Assembly: GCA_963704075.1 (NCBI GenBank)
Contig: CAVPGV010000008.1
Coordinates: 1-64,000 of the forward strand
Source of the DNA: JADKAV01 sp963704075
GTDB lineage: Bacteria; Actinomycetota; Actinomycetes; S36-B12; UBA10799
Direction: 5' to 3'
Length of the DNA stretch: 64,000 nt
In this document: in pieces, positions 10,072-19,311 of the stretch
Position numbering within the stretch: position 1 is the stretch's first letter
Layout of the letters: each line of letters starts with the position of its first letter
Position numbers and translations under genes: made by a program
The notes under the pieces: model-generated
What the model was told of the DNA's origin: nothing
Seen by the model: only the letters and a program-made list of their open reading frames with translations
The model's database searches: none

Positions 10072-11248
10072 GCCCCTCGGTGGTCAGCGGGAACATCTCG
10101 AAGACACCACCGACGTCCTCGATCGTCGTGCCCTCCCAGCGCGACAACGGCTCAGGGTTGAGCCACACCGAATCCCGGAAATGGTCGGTGAGGATGCGCA
10201 GCCACTCGATACCCGGCACCCGCGAGGCGTCAGTCGCACTCCACGGTCCGGCCTGGCCCAGTTCATACGGGGCCATGTACGCGTCGCCGACCATGATGAG
10301 TTTGTAGTGCGGCCCGCATTCGCGCAGCAGATCGTGAACCCAGGTCGGCTCGGTGAACCGGTCGGTTCCGTAGACCTTCCCGTACACGCAGTTGTGGAAG
10401 TAGTACGTGCGCAGTTCCTTGAAATGGGTGGCCTTCTTGGTCGCGCTGAACAGCTGGGACATCAACTGCGAGTACGGGAACATCGACCCGCCCACGTCGA
10501 TCATCAGGATGACGTGGGTGTTCGGTTTGCTGGGCGGGCGGGTCACCACCTCGATCTCGCCGGCGTTGCGGGCGGTCTCGTCGATGGTCGCTTCGATGTC
10601 GAGTTCGACGTCGGCGCCCTCGCGCACGAACGCGCGCAGCCTGCGCAGCGCGACCTCCATCTGCCGGATGTCCAGGGTCACGTCCGAGCGGTAGGGCCGG
10701 TAGGAGCGCATGTCGGCGATCCGGATCGCGGCCCGTCCGCCGCCGGAACTGCCGGTGCTCACGCCCGACTCCGCGGAACCGGCCTGCCCGAGTCGGGACT
10801 TGCCACCGGTGCCGATCCAGTAGTCGCCGCCATCGTGGCGTTCTTGCTGCTCGCGTTTGCGCTGCTGGAACATCTCCAGCAGTTCCGCGAGGTCTGGCGC
10901 TTCCTGTGCGTTCTCACTCAGCCGAACGTTCTGCTCGTCGAGCCACTCGCGCAACTGCTCGGTCAGGGACGTGTCCCAATCCAGATCGCCGTACTCGGCC
11001 AGGAACGCGCGGTCGAACGCATCGAGGTGGCCCTCGTGGTGGATCAGCGTGGCACGAGCGGCGTAGTAGAAACCCCGCACGCTGTCATCGTGGGCGCCGG
11101 CCTTCAGCGCCGCGGACAGCGCCAGCGCCTCCGTGATCCCGACGCCGACGTCCTGCTCCCGCAGGCGGTACAGCAACCCGAGGAAGAACGGGCCGGGGTT
11201 TCGGTGAGAATCCGACCTCTCACTGGTCACATCTTCACCAGAAGGCAT
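9980..11248 (-). CDS. VWA-domain protein, CoxE-like (copy 2, chimeric C-terminus)
   Basis: 422 residues from ATG 11248, again sharing one base with the ATPase stop. It is nearly identical to copy 1, with substitutions such as HQNP to HRNP and VAVG to VGVG, and keeps the IDVGGSM loop. At the junction (10069) the native 3' end is missing: the last ~17 residues are replaced by about 30 residues read from the antisense strand of the oxidoreductase gene (SGTRGWGGPGSTGPS...). This new tail is an accident of the rearrangement. Whether it folds is unknown. Confidence 0.75.
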   Translation of the reverse strand: MPSGEDVTSERSDSHRNPGPFFLGLLYRLREQDVGVGITEALALSAALKAGAHDDSVRGFYYAARATLIHHEGHLDAFDRAFLAEYGDLDWDTSLTEQLREWLDEQNVRLSENAQEAPDLAELLEMFQQRKREQQERHDGGDYWIGTGGKSRLGQAGSAESGVSTGSSGGGRAAIRIADMRSYRPYRSDVTLDIRQMEVALRRLRAFVREGADVELDIEATIDETARNAGEIEVVTRPPSKPNTHVILMIDVGGSMFPYSQLMSQLFSATKKATHFKELRTYYFHNCVYGKVYGTDRFTEPTWVHDLLRECGPHYKLIMVGDAYMAPYELGQAGPWSATDASRVPGIEWLRILTDHFRDSVWLNPEPLSRWEGTTIEDVGGVFEMFPLTTEGLSGTRGWGGPGSTGPSCRCRCRTPGSRPRP

Positions 11249-12060
11249 CAGAATCGCCGCGAGGTCCGGTTGAAGAAGGCCTCCATGTCCTGCTCCTTCT
11301 TCAGCAGTGTCCCCAGGAAAGGCGCATCGTCGAGGTCCACCGACTGCACACCGGCGGTCTGCAGCATGGCGATCCAGTCGACCAGTTCGCTGGTGCTCGG
11401 GGGTTTGCGGATCCGGTCCATCCCCCGCACCGCGAAGAACGCACTCAACGCCTGATCGAGCAGGTCGCGGTCCAAACCAGGGTGGTGCACCTCCACGATC
11501 CGCGCCATCAGCTCGCGGTCGGGGAAGTCGATGTAGTGGAAGATGCAGCGGCGCAAGAAGGCGTCGGGCAGCTCCTTCTCCGCGTTGCTGGTGATGATGA
11601 CCACCGGGCGGTGGGCGGCCGCCACCTCGTCGCCGGTCTCCATGACGGTGAAGCGCATCCGGTCGAGTTCGTGCAGCAAGTCGTTGGGGAACTCGATGTC
11701 GGCCTTGTCGATCTCGTCGATGAGCAGCACCACGCGTTCGGGGACTGGAACGCCCGGCCCAGCGCGCCCATGTGGATGTACTCGCGGATGTCGCGCACGT
11801 CGTGGTCGCCGAACCGGGAGTCGTACAACCGCTGAACGGTGTCGTAGTGGTACAACCCCTCCTGCGCCCGGGTCGTGCTCTTCACGTGCCAGGTGATCAG
11901 CGGCATCCCCAGCGCCTGCGGCCACGGCTTCGGCCAGCAGCGTCTTGCCGGTGCCAGGCTCACCGCGCACCAGCAGCGGTTTCTCCAGCACCAGCGAGCA
12001 GCGCACTGCCGCCTCCAGCGCAGGGTTGGTCAGGTAGGCCTCGGTCCCGGTGAATTCCAC
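11248..12060 (-). CDS. MoxR-family AAA ATPase (copy 2) with two compensating frameshifts
   Basis: 270 residues, the same length as copy 1, with Walker A GEPGTGKT and Walker B LLIDEIDKAD both intact. Between residues ~47 and ~106 the frame is wrong: an inserted base near 11920 and a G missing from the run at 11740-11744 replace the conserved segment (ALGMPLITWHVKS...MGALGRAFQSP) by an Arg/Pro-rich nonsense stretch. The ORF remains open. Either it is a dead ATPase with an accidental open frame, or both indels are sequence errors and the gene is normal. Confidence 0.75.
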   Translation of the reverse strand: MEFTGTEAYLTNPALEAAVRCSLVLEKPLLVRGEPGTGKTLLAEAVAAGAGDAADHLAREEHDPGAGGVVPLRHRSAVVRLPVRRPRRARHPRVHPHGRAGPGVPVPERVVLLIDEIDKADIEFPNDLLHELDRMRFTVMETGDEVAAAHRPVVIITSNAEKELPDAFLRRCIFHYIDFPDRELMARIVEVHHPGLDRDLLDQALSAFFAVRGMDRIRKPPSTSELVDWIAMLQTAGVQSVDLDDAPFLGTLLKKEQDMEAFFNRTSRRF

Positions 12061-12248
12061 GGATCGAGGGTACGCCGTCCATCAAAACCGGTCCGCGAGC
12101 ACCTCGTTCGGCCCAGTTGTCACGGCCGCGGATCTTCAACATCGGTCAAATCGGACATTCTGCCATCAAATGAGGGCCGCGGCGGCCTTTCGAGCTGCCG
12201 GAACGGCCCAGTTTTGATGGTCGAAGCCCGCGACCTAGACTCACGCCC

Positions 12249-13667
12249 GTGGCAGAACGCAGACTCTCCCCGGCCGATGCGGCATGGCTGTACAGCGAGT
12301 GGGAGAAGAACAACCAGACGGTGTCGGCGCTGATGTGGCTGGACCGGGAGATCGACCCGGACGACTACCTCGCGATCGTGCAGGAGCGGATGGTCGACAA
12401 GTACCCGACCTTCAGCCAGCGCATCCGCAAGTCCCGCAATCCGCTGATGATGCCGCACTGGGAGGACGACCCGGACTTCGACATCGCCAACCACGTCGAG
12501 GTCCTGCACCTGCCCGCACCCGGCACCAAGGAGCAACTGGCCGAGCTCATCTCGCAGCAGCGCGGGCAGATGCTCGACCGGGAACGGCCCCTTTGGAAGA
12601 TGTACGTGATCCAGGGCTACCGGGGAAACACCACCGCGATCCATGGCCGCATCCAGCACAGCATCGCCGACGGGTGGGCGCTCGTGCGGGTGGTCCTCTC
12701 GCTGTGCGACGACACCCCCGAGGTCGAGCGACCGAAGGCGGTGGACAAGAAGCGGCGGCGCAAGCGTGATCTGGTCGCCAAGGCGGCCAGCCCGGCCGTT
12801 GGCGCGGTGACCAAACCGATGGAGGTCCTGCAGGACACGATCAACACCGCCCTGCACCCGCAGCGGTTCATCGAGTTCGGCAGCGAGGCGCTGGAGGCTC
12901 TGGAGACCGGGGCGGAAGGCGCCAAGAACGCACTCGAGTTCCTGTTCGCGCCGCGGCCGGGCAAGACGATCCTGCACGGCAAGGTCAGCGGCGAGAAGAA
13001 GATCGACTGGATCGAGCCGGTGGGACTGCAGCAGATCAAGGACATCGGCAAGGCCGCCGGCGCGACGATCAACGACGTGCTGCTGGCGGTGCTCACCAAC
13101 GCGCTGCGCAAGTACCTCGTGGAGAACGACGCCCTGACCGTCGACGAGCTCTTCACCGCGGTGCCGGTGAGTCTGCGGAAACCGGACGCCGACCTTCCAC
13201 GCACGCTGGGCAACCGGTTCGGGCTGATCCCGGTGCTGCTGCCGGTCAGCATCGAGGATCCGGTGGAACAGCTGCACGAGATCAAGCGCCGCATCGACGA
13301 CATCAAGGGCTCGCAGATGCCCGTCGTCTCCTTCGGCCTGACCTCGGTCGGGGCACTGGCGACCCCCGAGGTCGACCGCATGCTGCACAAGATCACGCAG
13401 GAACACTCGATCGGTGTGACCACGAACGTCCCCGGCCCCCGTCACGAGATCTACGTCGCCGGCGGAAAGGTTCTGGGCATGTGGGGAATGGGCGGGTTGA
13501 GCGGGAACATGAACCTGTCGTTCGGCATCTTCACCCTCAACGATGAACTGAACTTCTCCGTGCACAGCGACGCCGGGATCACCGACGACCCGGAGCGGAT
13601 CCTGGAACTGTTCCTCGACTCGATCGCCGAGTTGAAAGCGGAGGTGCTCGATGCCGGGGTTCGCTGA
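12249..13667 (+). CDS. WS/DGAT-type acyltransferase (copy 2)
   Basis: 472 residues from GTG 12249. About seven residue differences from copy 1 by eye (for example DYIA to DYLA, IAHH to IANH, KDSQ to KGSQ), with many silent changes. The QHSIADG active site and TTNVPGP motif are preserved. This pattern indicates that both copies have been kept under selection. TAGACT again lies seven bases upstream. It overlaps the next gene by 17 bases. Confidence 0.9.
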   Translation: MAERRLSPADAAWLYSEWEKNNQTVSALMWLDREIDPDDYLAIVQERMVDKYPTFSQRIRKSRNPLMMPHWEDDPDFDIANHVEVLHLPAPGTKEQLAELISQQRGQMLDRERPLWKMYVIQGYRGNTTAIHGRIQHSIADGWALVRVVLSLCDDTPEVERPKAVDKKRRRKRDLVAKAASPAVGAVTKPMEVLQDTINTALHPQRFIEFGSEALEALETGAEGAKNALEFLFAPRPGKTILHGKVSGEKKIDWIEPVGLQQIKDIGKAAGATINDVLLAVLTNALRKYLVENDALTVDELFTAVPVSLRKPDADLPRTLGNRFGLIPVLLPVSIEDPVEQLHEIKRRIDDIKGSQMPVVSFGLTSVGALATPEVDRMLHKITQEHSIGVTTNVPGPRHEIYVAGGKVLGMWGMGGLSGNMNLSFGIFTLNDELNFSVHSDAGITDDPERILELFLDSIAELKAEVLDAGVR

Positions 13668-14106
13668 TCTCGAGCGTGACGATCCCGGGCTCGCCGCCGA
13701 TGTCCGCGCAGCCTTCGGCGTGGCCAAGCACTGCACGATGGCCACCTTGCGCGCCGACGGGGCACCGCGCATCAGCGGTACCGAGGTGGAGTTCGAGGAC
13801 GGCCAGGTCTTCCTCGGCAGCGGCGACAACGCCCGCAAGACCCTTGATCTGCTGCGGGATCCACGAGTGGCGATCCACAGCCCGACCCGCGATCCGGAGT
13901 CCGAAACCTCCTGGGCCGGTGAGGCGAAACTCAACGGCGTCGCGGTGCAGGTTGCGACCCCTGCGCACTACCCGCACAACGGCGTGCGGTTCCGCATCGA
14001 CCTCACCAGCGCGGTCTTCACCGGGTTGACCGACGAGTCGCCCCCGCGCCTGCGGATCCGGTTGTGGCGACCCGGCCGGACTGTGGAAACGATGTTCCGC
14101 GCATAG
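13651..14106 (+). CDS. Pyridoxamine-phosphate-oxidase-like split-barrel protein (copy 2)
   Basis: 151 residues, with about five conservative differences from copy 1 (DIRA to DVRA, VFIG to VFLG, VAVHS to VAIHS, PEHYPRN to PAHYPHN). Intact, with the same coupled overlap with the acyltransferase. Confidence 0.8.
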   Translation: MPGFADLERDDPGLAADVRAAFGVAKHCTMATLRADGAPRISGTEVEFEDGQVFLGSGDNARKTLDLLRDPRVAIHSPTRDPESETSWAGEAKLNGVAVQVATPAHYPHNGVRFRIDLTSAVFTGLTDESPPRLRIRLWRPGRTVETMFRA

Positions 14107-14116
14107 GCTCGGGCGC

Positions 14117-14872
14117 ATGCTGCCTTCCGACGTACAGAAGCCTTCATCGACTCCGAGATCGCCGCGAACACGACCGATTACAGCGACCTGCGCGCGGTCT
14201 TTGTCAACGGCACGCTCAAGCGGTCGCCGGAGCCCAGCCACACCGACAGCCTGATCGCGATCAGCCGGCACGTCCTCGAGGGCGTCGGAGTGCAGGTCGA
14301 CACTCTCCGGATGGTCGATCACGTCATCCCGCCGGGCGTGCAGCCGGACATGCGAGAACATGGCTGGGAACGCGACGACTTTCCGCAGCTGTACGCCGAT
14401 CTCGTGCAACCTGCCGACATTGTCGTACTGGCAAGCCCCATCTGGCTGGGCGACCAATCCTCGATGACCCGGCTGACGATCGAGCGGCTCTACGGGTACT
14501 CCGGGAAGACCAACGACAGAGGACAGTGGTCCTACTACGGCAAGGTCGGCGGTGCGCTGGTCACCGGCAACGAGGACGGCGCCAAGCACTGTGCCGCGCA
14601 AATGCTCTACGCCTTGAGCCACATCGGGCTGACCGTGCCGCCGCAGGCCGACTCCTACTGGGTCGGGGAGGCGGGCCCCGGATGCCAGTTACCTCGACGA
14701 CGGGGCGGGCGCACACAACAACTGGACCACGCGCAACGCGGTGTTCATGAGCTGGAACCTGCTGCACATGGCACGCATGCTCAAGGACGCGGGCGGGATC
14801 CCGGCGTTCGGCAACGACACCCGCAACTGGGACCTGTCGAACCCGGACCACCCCAACCCCGAGTACCGCTGA
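14117..14872 (+). pseudogene. Flavodoxin-fold oxidoreductase (copy 2), double frameshift
   Basis: ATG 14117 corresponds to the start of copy 1, but two extra bases near 14131-14135 throw the frame within ten codons (MLPSDVQ, then unrelated). A third extra base near 14683 restores the original phase before the conserved end (NWTTRNAVFMSW...EYR) and TGA 14870. As written it gives only a short peptide. The bulk from 14137 to 14683 is otherwise nearly identical to copy 1, so error or recent inactivation are both possible. Confidence 0.75.
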
Positions 14873-14880
14873 GCCGTCCT

Positions 14881-15016
14881 AACTGGTTGGCGCGTCCTCA
14901 CGTCCAACCAGTTCAGAACGCCTAGATCAGCACAAACCGCCCAAAGAACCCCCGAAAACGTCTGACCTGGTTGGGGCGTCACTTCAGCTCTCGGTTGCCA
15001 ACCAGTTCGGAACGCG
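14881..15016. repeat. Two extragenic inverted repeats, possible terminator region
   Basis: AACTGGTTGG (14881) pairs with CCAACCAGTT (14904), and CTGGTTGG (14967) pairs with CCAACCAG (14998). Both right arms continue into TTC(A/G)GAACGC. They sit between a plus-strand and a minus-strand gene, so they may end both. ACCAGTTCGGAACGCG (15001-15016) recurs exactly at 38411-38426. Confidence 0.65.
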
Positions 15017-15017
15017 T

Positions 15018-15899
15018 TCAGGCCAAACCCCACTCCGCCAGCGCTGCCCGGGCGACGGGCTCGCCGTGCTCCTGCACGAAGTGGCCGGCCTCCTCCAGCA
15101 ACATCGGCTCCGGGCAGCCCTTGATGATCTGGCGCATGCGCTCCATCACCTTGGGGCCGAGGACCGGGTCGAGGGTGCCCACGGCCATGAACGACTGGCC
15201 CGCGAACTCGGTGGCCCACCACATGGCGGCCTGCCGCGAGACGGCCACGCCGTCGGCGTCCTCGGTCGTCGGCACCAGCGCGGGGAAGCGCCGCACCCCG
15301 GCCTTGTACCGCGCGTCCGGGAAGGGTGCGTCGTAGGCGGCGACCTCGGCCGGGGTCAGGCTCGGCTCTGAACGGCCCATCAACTCGCCGACATTGAAAT
15401 CCGGGGTGTTCGCGACGTAGTCCCGCCAGGCGATGAACCCTTTGCCGGGCGGGGTGCCGACTCCCAGTCCGGTGTTCATGATCAGCAGTCGCTGCACGAG
15501 GTCGGGGTGGGTCACCGGCAGCGTGAGACCGAGCAGTCCACCCCAGTCCTGCACCACGAGCGTGACCCGTTCCAACCCCAGCGCGTCGACGAAGCCGAGC
15601 ATCGAGGAGTAGTGGAGGTCCCACGTGTAGTCGGCATCGGCAACCGGCTTGTCGCTGCGGCCGAAGCCGAACCAGTCCGGCGCCACCACCCGCATCCCCG
15701 CCTCGAGGAACACCGGGATCATCTTGCGGTAGAGATAGCTCCACGTCGGTTCGCCGTGCAGGCACAGCACCACCTCGCCGTCCGGTGGCCCTTCGTCGAT
15801 GTACGCCATGCGCAGTCCGTCGAGGTCCACGTAGTGCGGCTCCCAGTCGAAACCGGGGAGGTCGCTGAAACGGTCGTCGGGGGTGCGCAGGATGTCCAC
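15018..15899 (-). CDS. Haloalkane dehalogenase-like alpha/beta hydrolase
   Basis: 293 residues from GTG 15899; upstream extensions of the frame lack family similarity. HGEPTW at 48-53 forms the oxyanion region, and the nucleophile elbow VVQDWGG carries Asp at 118 rather than Ser, diagnostic of haloalkane dehalogenases and close epoxide-hydrolase-like relatives. The catalytic His is in EEAGHF near 273. Length fits DhlA/DhmA-type enzymes, which hydrolyse a carbon-halogen bond. True substrate is unknown; a role in general detoxification is an inference. Confidence 0.85.
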   Translation of the reverse strand: MDILRTPDDRFSDLPGFDWEPHYVDLDGLRMAYIDEGPPDGEVVLCLHGEPTWSYLYRKMIPVFLEAGMRVVAPDWFGFGRSDKPVADADYTWDLHYSSMLGFVDALGLERVTLVVQDWGGLLGLTLPVTHPDLVQRLLIMNTGLGVGTPPGKGFIAWRDYVANTPDFNVGELMGRSEPSLTPAEVAAYDAPFPDARYKAGVRRFPALVPTTEDADGVAVSRQAAMWWATEFAGQSFMAVGTLDPVLGPKVMERMRQIIKGCPEPMLLEEAGHFVQEHGEPVARAALAEWGLA

Positions 15900-16046
15900 C
15901 CATGTGACGGTACCCCGGTTCGCGACTCCGGCGAAGTCCACGCCCGCGACCGTGCGGCGACCGCGACTTGCGCCGAAACCCACGCCCGCGAGAAACCGCA
16001 ACCGCCTGCGATTGCGGGGACGCCCAACGCCTGCGACCGTGGAGCA

Positions 16047-16919
16047 ATGGGCCTGGAGGTTGCACTGTCGCCGCTTGCCGGCTCGGTGCGCGAGATTCTG
16101 TCCGGACGCACCGACGGCGCCTCGGAGGTGGCCCGGGCCATCGCGGATCCGCCCGGCGCCCCAGGCTGGTTCACCCCCGACGACCCGATCTGGACCGTGC
16201 ATGGTTCGGTGGCGACGTTCCTCGGCGGAATCCGCTCCCTGTTGTTCCAGACGCTGCACCCGTTGGCGCTGGCCGGCGTCGACCGGCATTCCTCCTACCG
16301 CGAGGACCCGTTCGGCCGGCTGCAGCGCACCGGGGCATTCATCGCGGCGACGACCTACGGTTCGGCCGACCTGGCCGAGCAGACCATCCGCGCGATCCAG
16401 TCGATGCACAAGCGCGTCCAGGGGGTGACGCCCGACGGTCGGGCGTATTCGGCGCAGGACCCCCGGTTGCTCGCGTGGGTACACATCTCACTGACCGACT
16501 CGATGCTGCAGGCCTACCTCGACTACGGTCGTGACGGCGCGATTGACGCCGACGGGTACGTGGCGAATATGGCCGTCGTGGGTGAGGCGATGGGGGTCGT
16601 CGACCCGCCTCGCAGCCAGGCCGAGATGATCGCCCAACTCGAAGACTTTCGCCCTGAACTGCGGATCGACGATGACGTGCGGCGCACCCAGGGGTTCATC
16701 CGCAACGCGCCTCTGCCACTGGCGTTGCGGCCCGGCTACCGCGTTCTCGCGCGCGCCGCCTGGGACAGCCTGCCGCCATGGGCGCTGGCGATGCTGGACT
16801 CCTCGCCGCGCCTGGTCGCGGCGGACAAGGCGTTGGCTGACACCGGCCTGCGGGTGCTGAGGCGGGCGCTGGTGGCCTCGCCGGCTCGCCTCGCCGGAGA
16901 GCGGCGACTGGCCGGCTGA
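16047..16919 (+). CDS. DUF2236 (MpaB-type) oxygenase family protein
   Basis: 290 residues from ATG 16047, preceded by GGAG. Family signatures include WTVHGSVATFLGGIRSLLFQTLHPLALAGVDRHSSYREDPFGRL, with His residues in the places where this heme-dependent family (related to latex-clearing rubber oxygenases and MpaB) coordinates heme. The C-terminus is helical and basic. Soluble; substrate unknown. It starts about 147 bases from the divergent dehalogenase gene. Confidence 0.75.
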   Translation: MGLEVALSPLAGSVREILSGRTDGASEVARAIADPPGAPGWFTPDDPIWTVHGSVATFLGGIRSLLFQTLHPLALAGVDRHSSYREDPFGRLQRTGAFIAATTYGSADLAEQTIRAIQSMHKRVQGVTPDGRAYSAQDPRLLAWVHISLTDSMLQAYLDYGRDGAIDADGYVANMAVVGEAMGVVDPPRSQAEMIAQLEDFRPELRIDDDVRRTQGFIRNAPLPLALRPGYRVLARAAWDSLPPWALAMLDSSPRLVAADKALADTGLRVLRRALVASPARLAGERRLAG

Positions 16920-16957
16920 ACGTCGCCGCCTGTCAGATCCACGCCAGGACCGACCCC

Positions 16958-17767
16958 CTAAGCCAGAACCCGTCCTCCGTACCGCGCCTTGATCATCCTG
17001 TGCGCGGCCTTCTGCATCAGCGAAGGCTTGCCGCTGAACTGCGAGCGGTTGCGCTCGAACCACTCCCGGGCGCTCAACGGCTCCTGCCCGGTGAGTTCGG
17101 CGACCGTGTTCGTCACGACGTCCGCATGCCCGTCGCGCCACGCCCGCAGATGCCCGAGCACCATGTTCTCGAGATCTTCGCGGCTGTCGATGCCCGCGTG
17201 CTGCATCATGAGGCCGGCGAGTTCGTCCTCGGGCAGATCGATGTAGTCCAGGTGACGCCCGACGAATTCCGAGAGCACAGCCACGACGGCCGGCATGTCC
17301 AGCGCCTGCGGGCCCGTGCAGATGTACTCCTGGCCCTCATGACCCGACCCGCCAACGATGTGGGCGACCACCCGCGCCACGTCGTCCATAGCGACGAATC
17401 CGACCCGGCCGCGCCCCGACATCCCGAAGGCCACCCCCATCAGGATCTGCGGCGCGAACGGCCCGAACGAGTACTCCATGAGTGCGTTCGGGTAGACGAT
17501 CGTCCACGGCAGACCGGACCGTCGTACGACCTCGACCGCTGGGCCGCCCTGCTCCTCCAAGGCGTTGGCCATGAACACGATCTGGGCGTCCAGCGACTCG
17601 AGCGCCTCGGCCACTGCCGCGGCCATTCCGGGACCCGGTCGCGCACCGAGCAGCACATGCGTCGCATCGTGGGCCTCGTCGACCAGATCCATGTCGTTCG
17701 CGGACAGCGATGTCACCAGAGCCTGGGTGAACTGATCGTTGCCGGTGGTGACGAAGAGGCGTGCCAT
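16958..17767 (-). CDS. NmrA-like NAD(P)-binding protein
   Basis: 269 residues from ATG 17767. It resembles atypical short-chain dehydrogenases of the NmrA/azoreductase type: SGLPWTIVYPNALMEYSFG, VGFVAMDDVARVVAHIV and YICTGPQALDM match their core. The N-terminal nucleotide loop is unusual (VTTGNDQFTQALV) and lacks a clear GxxGxxG, so cofactor binding is uncertain. It is divergent from the aldehyde dehydrogenase gene. Confidence 0.65.
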   Translation of the reverse strand: MARLFVTTGNDQFTQALVTSLSANDMDLVDEAHDATHVLLGARPGPGMAAAVAEALESLDAQIVFMANALEEQGGPAVEVVRRSGLPWTIVYPNALMEYSFGPFAPQILMGVAFGMSGRGRVGFVAMDDVARVVAHIVGGSGHEGQEYICTGPQALDMPAVVAVLSEFVGRHLDYIDLPEDELAGLMMQHAGIDSREDLENMVLGHLRAWRDGHADVVTNTVAELTGQEPLSAREWFERNRSQFSGKPSLMQKAAHRMIKARYGGRVLA

Positions 17768-17904
17768 GCGTTCACGGTATGCGCGGGCCGAACCGGGGGC
17801 GCGAACGGCCGACCGCGAGTACCGTGACCACATGCCCACCACCGCGCAGACCTTCGAAAGCCACTCCCCCGCCGACGGCCGGGTGATCGCGACGTTACCC
17901 CATC

Positions 17905-19311
17905 ATGGACGCCGACGCGGTACGCGAAGCGGTCGACCGCGGACGCATCGCCGCGAGTTGGTGGGCCGGGCTGGGCTTCGACGAGCGCAAGGCCCGTCTG
18001 CTGCGCTTCAAGGCCCTGGTCGCGAAACGCTCCAAGGAACTGGCCGAACTCGTCCACGCCGAGAACGGCAAGCCGATGGACGATGCCCTGCTGGAGATCA
18101 TCCTTTCGGTCGAGCACATCAACTGGGCGGCGCTGAACGCCAAGTCGGTGCTCAAGCGGCGCAGTGTCCGGCCCGGACTGCTCACCATCAACCAGGCCGC
18201 GCACGTGCGCTACCAGGCGCTGGGCGTGGTCGGCGTGATCGGCCCCTGGAACTACCCGGTCTTCACCCCGATCGGCTCCATCGCCTATGCGCTGGCGGCC
18301 GGCAACGCGGTCGTCTTCAAACCCTCGGAGTTCACCCCGGCGGTCGGCGAGTGGCTCATCGACACGATCAACGAGGTGATCCCCGAGCAGCCGGTCGCAC
18401 AACTCGTCACGGGTCTCGGCGCCACCGGCGCGGCGTTGTGCGAATCCGGTGTCGACAAGATCTCTTTCACCGGATCCACACCGACCGGCAAGAAGGTGAT
18501 GGCCGCCTGCGCGAAGACCCTGACCCCCGTCCTGCTCGAATGCGGCGGTAAGGACGCTGTGCTCGTGGACAAGGACGCGGACTTGGAGAAGGCCGCCGAC
18601 GCGGCGACGTTCGGCGCCTTCAGCAACGCCGGACAGACGTGCGTCGGAGTGGAGCGGGTGTACGTGCACCAGGCGGTGTACGACGATTTCCTGGCTCTGG
18701 TCGCGGCGAAGGCGCGCAATCTCACCCCCGGGCACGGACCCGACTCCTCCTACGGCCCGATGACCATGCCCTCACAGATCGAGGTGGTGCGAGAGCACGT
18801 CCGTGACGCCCTCGCACGCGGCGGTCGCGCGGTGGTCGGCGGACCCGAGTCGGTCGGTGAAGGCGTCGTCGAGCCGATCGTGCTCACCGGGGTCCCGGAG
18901 GACTCGATGGCGATCATGGAGGAGACGTTCGGCCCCACGCTCGTGGTGAACCCGGTGCGTGACATGGACGAGGCGGTCGACCGTGCCAACGCCGCCGACT
19001 TCGGCCTGGCTGCTTCGGTCTTCTCCGGCAACAAGCAGACGATGGAACGCGCCGCGGCACAACTGCACGTCGGCATGGTGAGCATGAACTCCTGGGTGAT
19101 GTACGCCGGGGTCTCGGCGCTGCCGTGGGGCGGTGTCGGGCAGTCAGGTTTCGGCCGCATCCACGGCCCCGACGGCCTGCTCGAGTTCGCCCGATCCAAG
19201 TCCACGGTCCGCGAGCGGTTCGCGCTGCCGGTGCCGCTGGTCAGTTTCGCCCGTCACCCGCGGACGACCGAGATCGTGCGCAGGCTGACCTCGGTCGTGC
19301 ACGGGCGGTAG
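17905..19311 (+). CDS. Aldehyde dehydrogenase family protein (N-terminus shifted)
   Basis: 468 residues from ATG 17905. Cofactor motif GVIGPWNYPVF, SFTGSTPTGKKV, general base in LLECGGKD and catalytic Cys in NAGQTCVG are all present, so this is an NAD(P)-dependent aldehyde dehydrogenase. The true start is probably ATG 17832 (MPTTAQTFESHSPADGRVIATLP...), whose frame joins this one if one C of the CCCC at 17898-17901 is removed. That would restore the usual N-terminal strand. The end overlaps, antisense, the extended frame of the DUF6544-like gene. Confidence 0.9.
   Translation: MDADAVREAVDRGRIAASWWAGLGFDERKARLLRFKALVAKRSKELAELVHAENGKPMDDALLEIILSVEHINWAALNAKSVLKRRSVRPGLLTINQAAHVRYQALGVVGVIGPWNYPVFTPIGSIAYALAAGNAVVFKPSEFTPAVGEWLIDTINEVIPEQPVAQLVTGLGATGAALCESGVDKISFTGSTPTGKKVMAACAKTLTPVLLECGGKDAVLVDKDADLEKAADAATFGAFSNAGQTCVGVERVYVHQAVYDDFLALVAAKARNLTPGHGPDSSYGPMTMPSQIEVVREHVRDALARGGRAVVGGPESVGEGVVEPIVLTGVPEDSMAIMEETFGPTLVVNPVRDMDEAVDRANAADFGLAASVFSGNKQTMERAAAQLHVGMVSMNSWVMYAGVSALPWGGVGQSGFGRIHGPDGLLEFARSKSTVRERFALPVPLVSFARHPRTTEIVRRLTSVVHGR

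Larger units (their letters stand above)
10069..14869. repeat. Tandem duplication of ~4.8 kb, unit 2
   Basis: Second unit of the repeat at 5269-10068. Coding parts are very similar, with mostly synonymous changes visible, while the divergent intergenic region (12061-12248 versus 7261-7450) differs much more. It carries one deletion and one insertion in the ATPase gene and two insertions in the oxidoreductase gene. Confidence 0.95.

Noticed and set aside
12120..13934. 604-codon antisense frame over acyltransferase copy 2
   Set aside because: Same shadow effect; composition rich in His/Arg/Gly/Asp with no family similarity.
15018..16484. 488-codon form of the dehalogenase-like gene
   Set aside because: The N-terminal ~195 codons run antisense to the DUF2236 gene and have no family similarity; the homologous part starts at GTG 15899.
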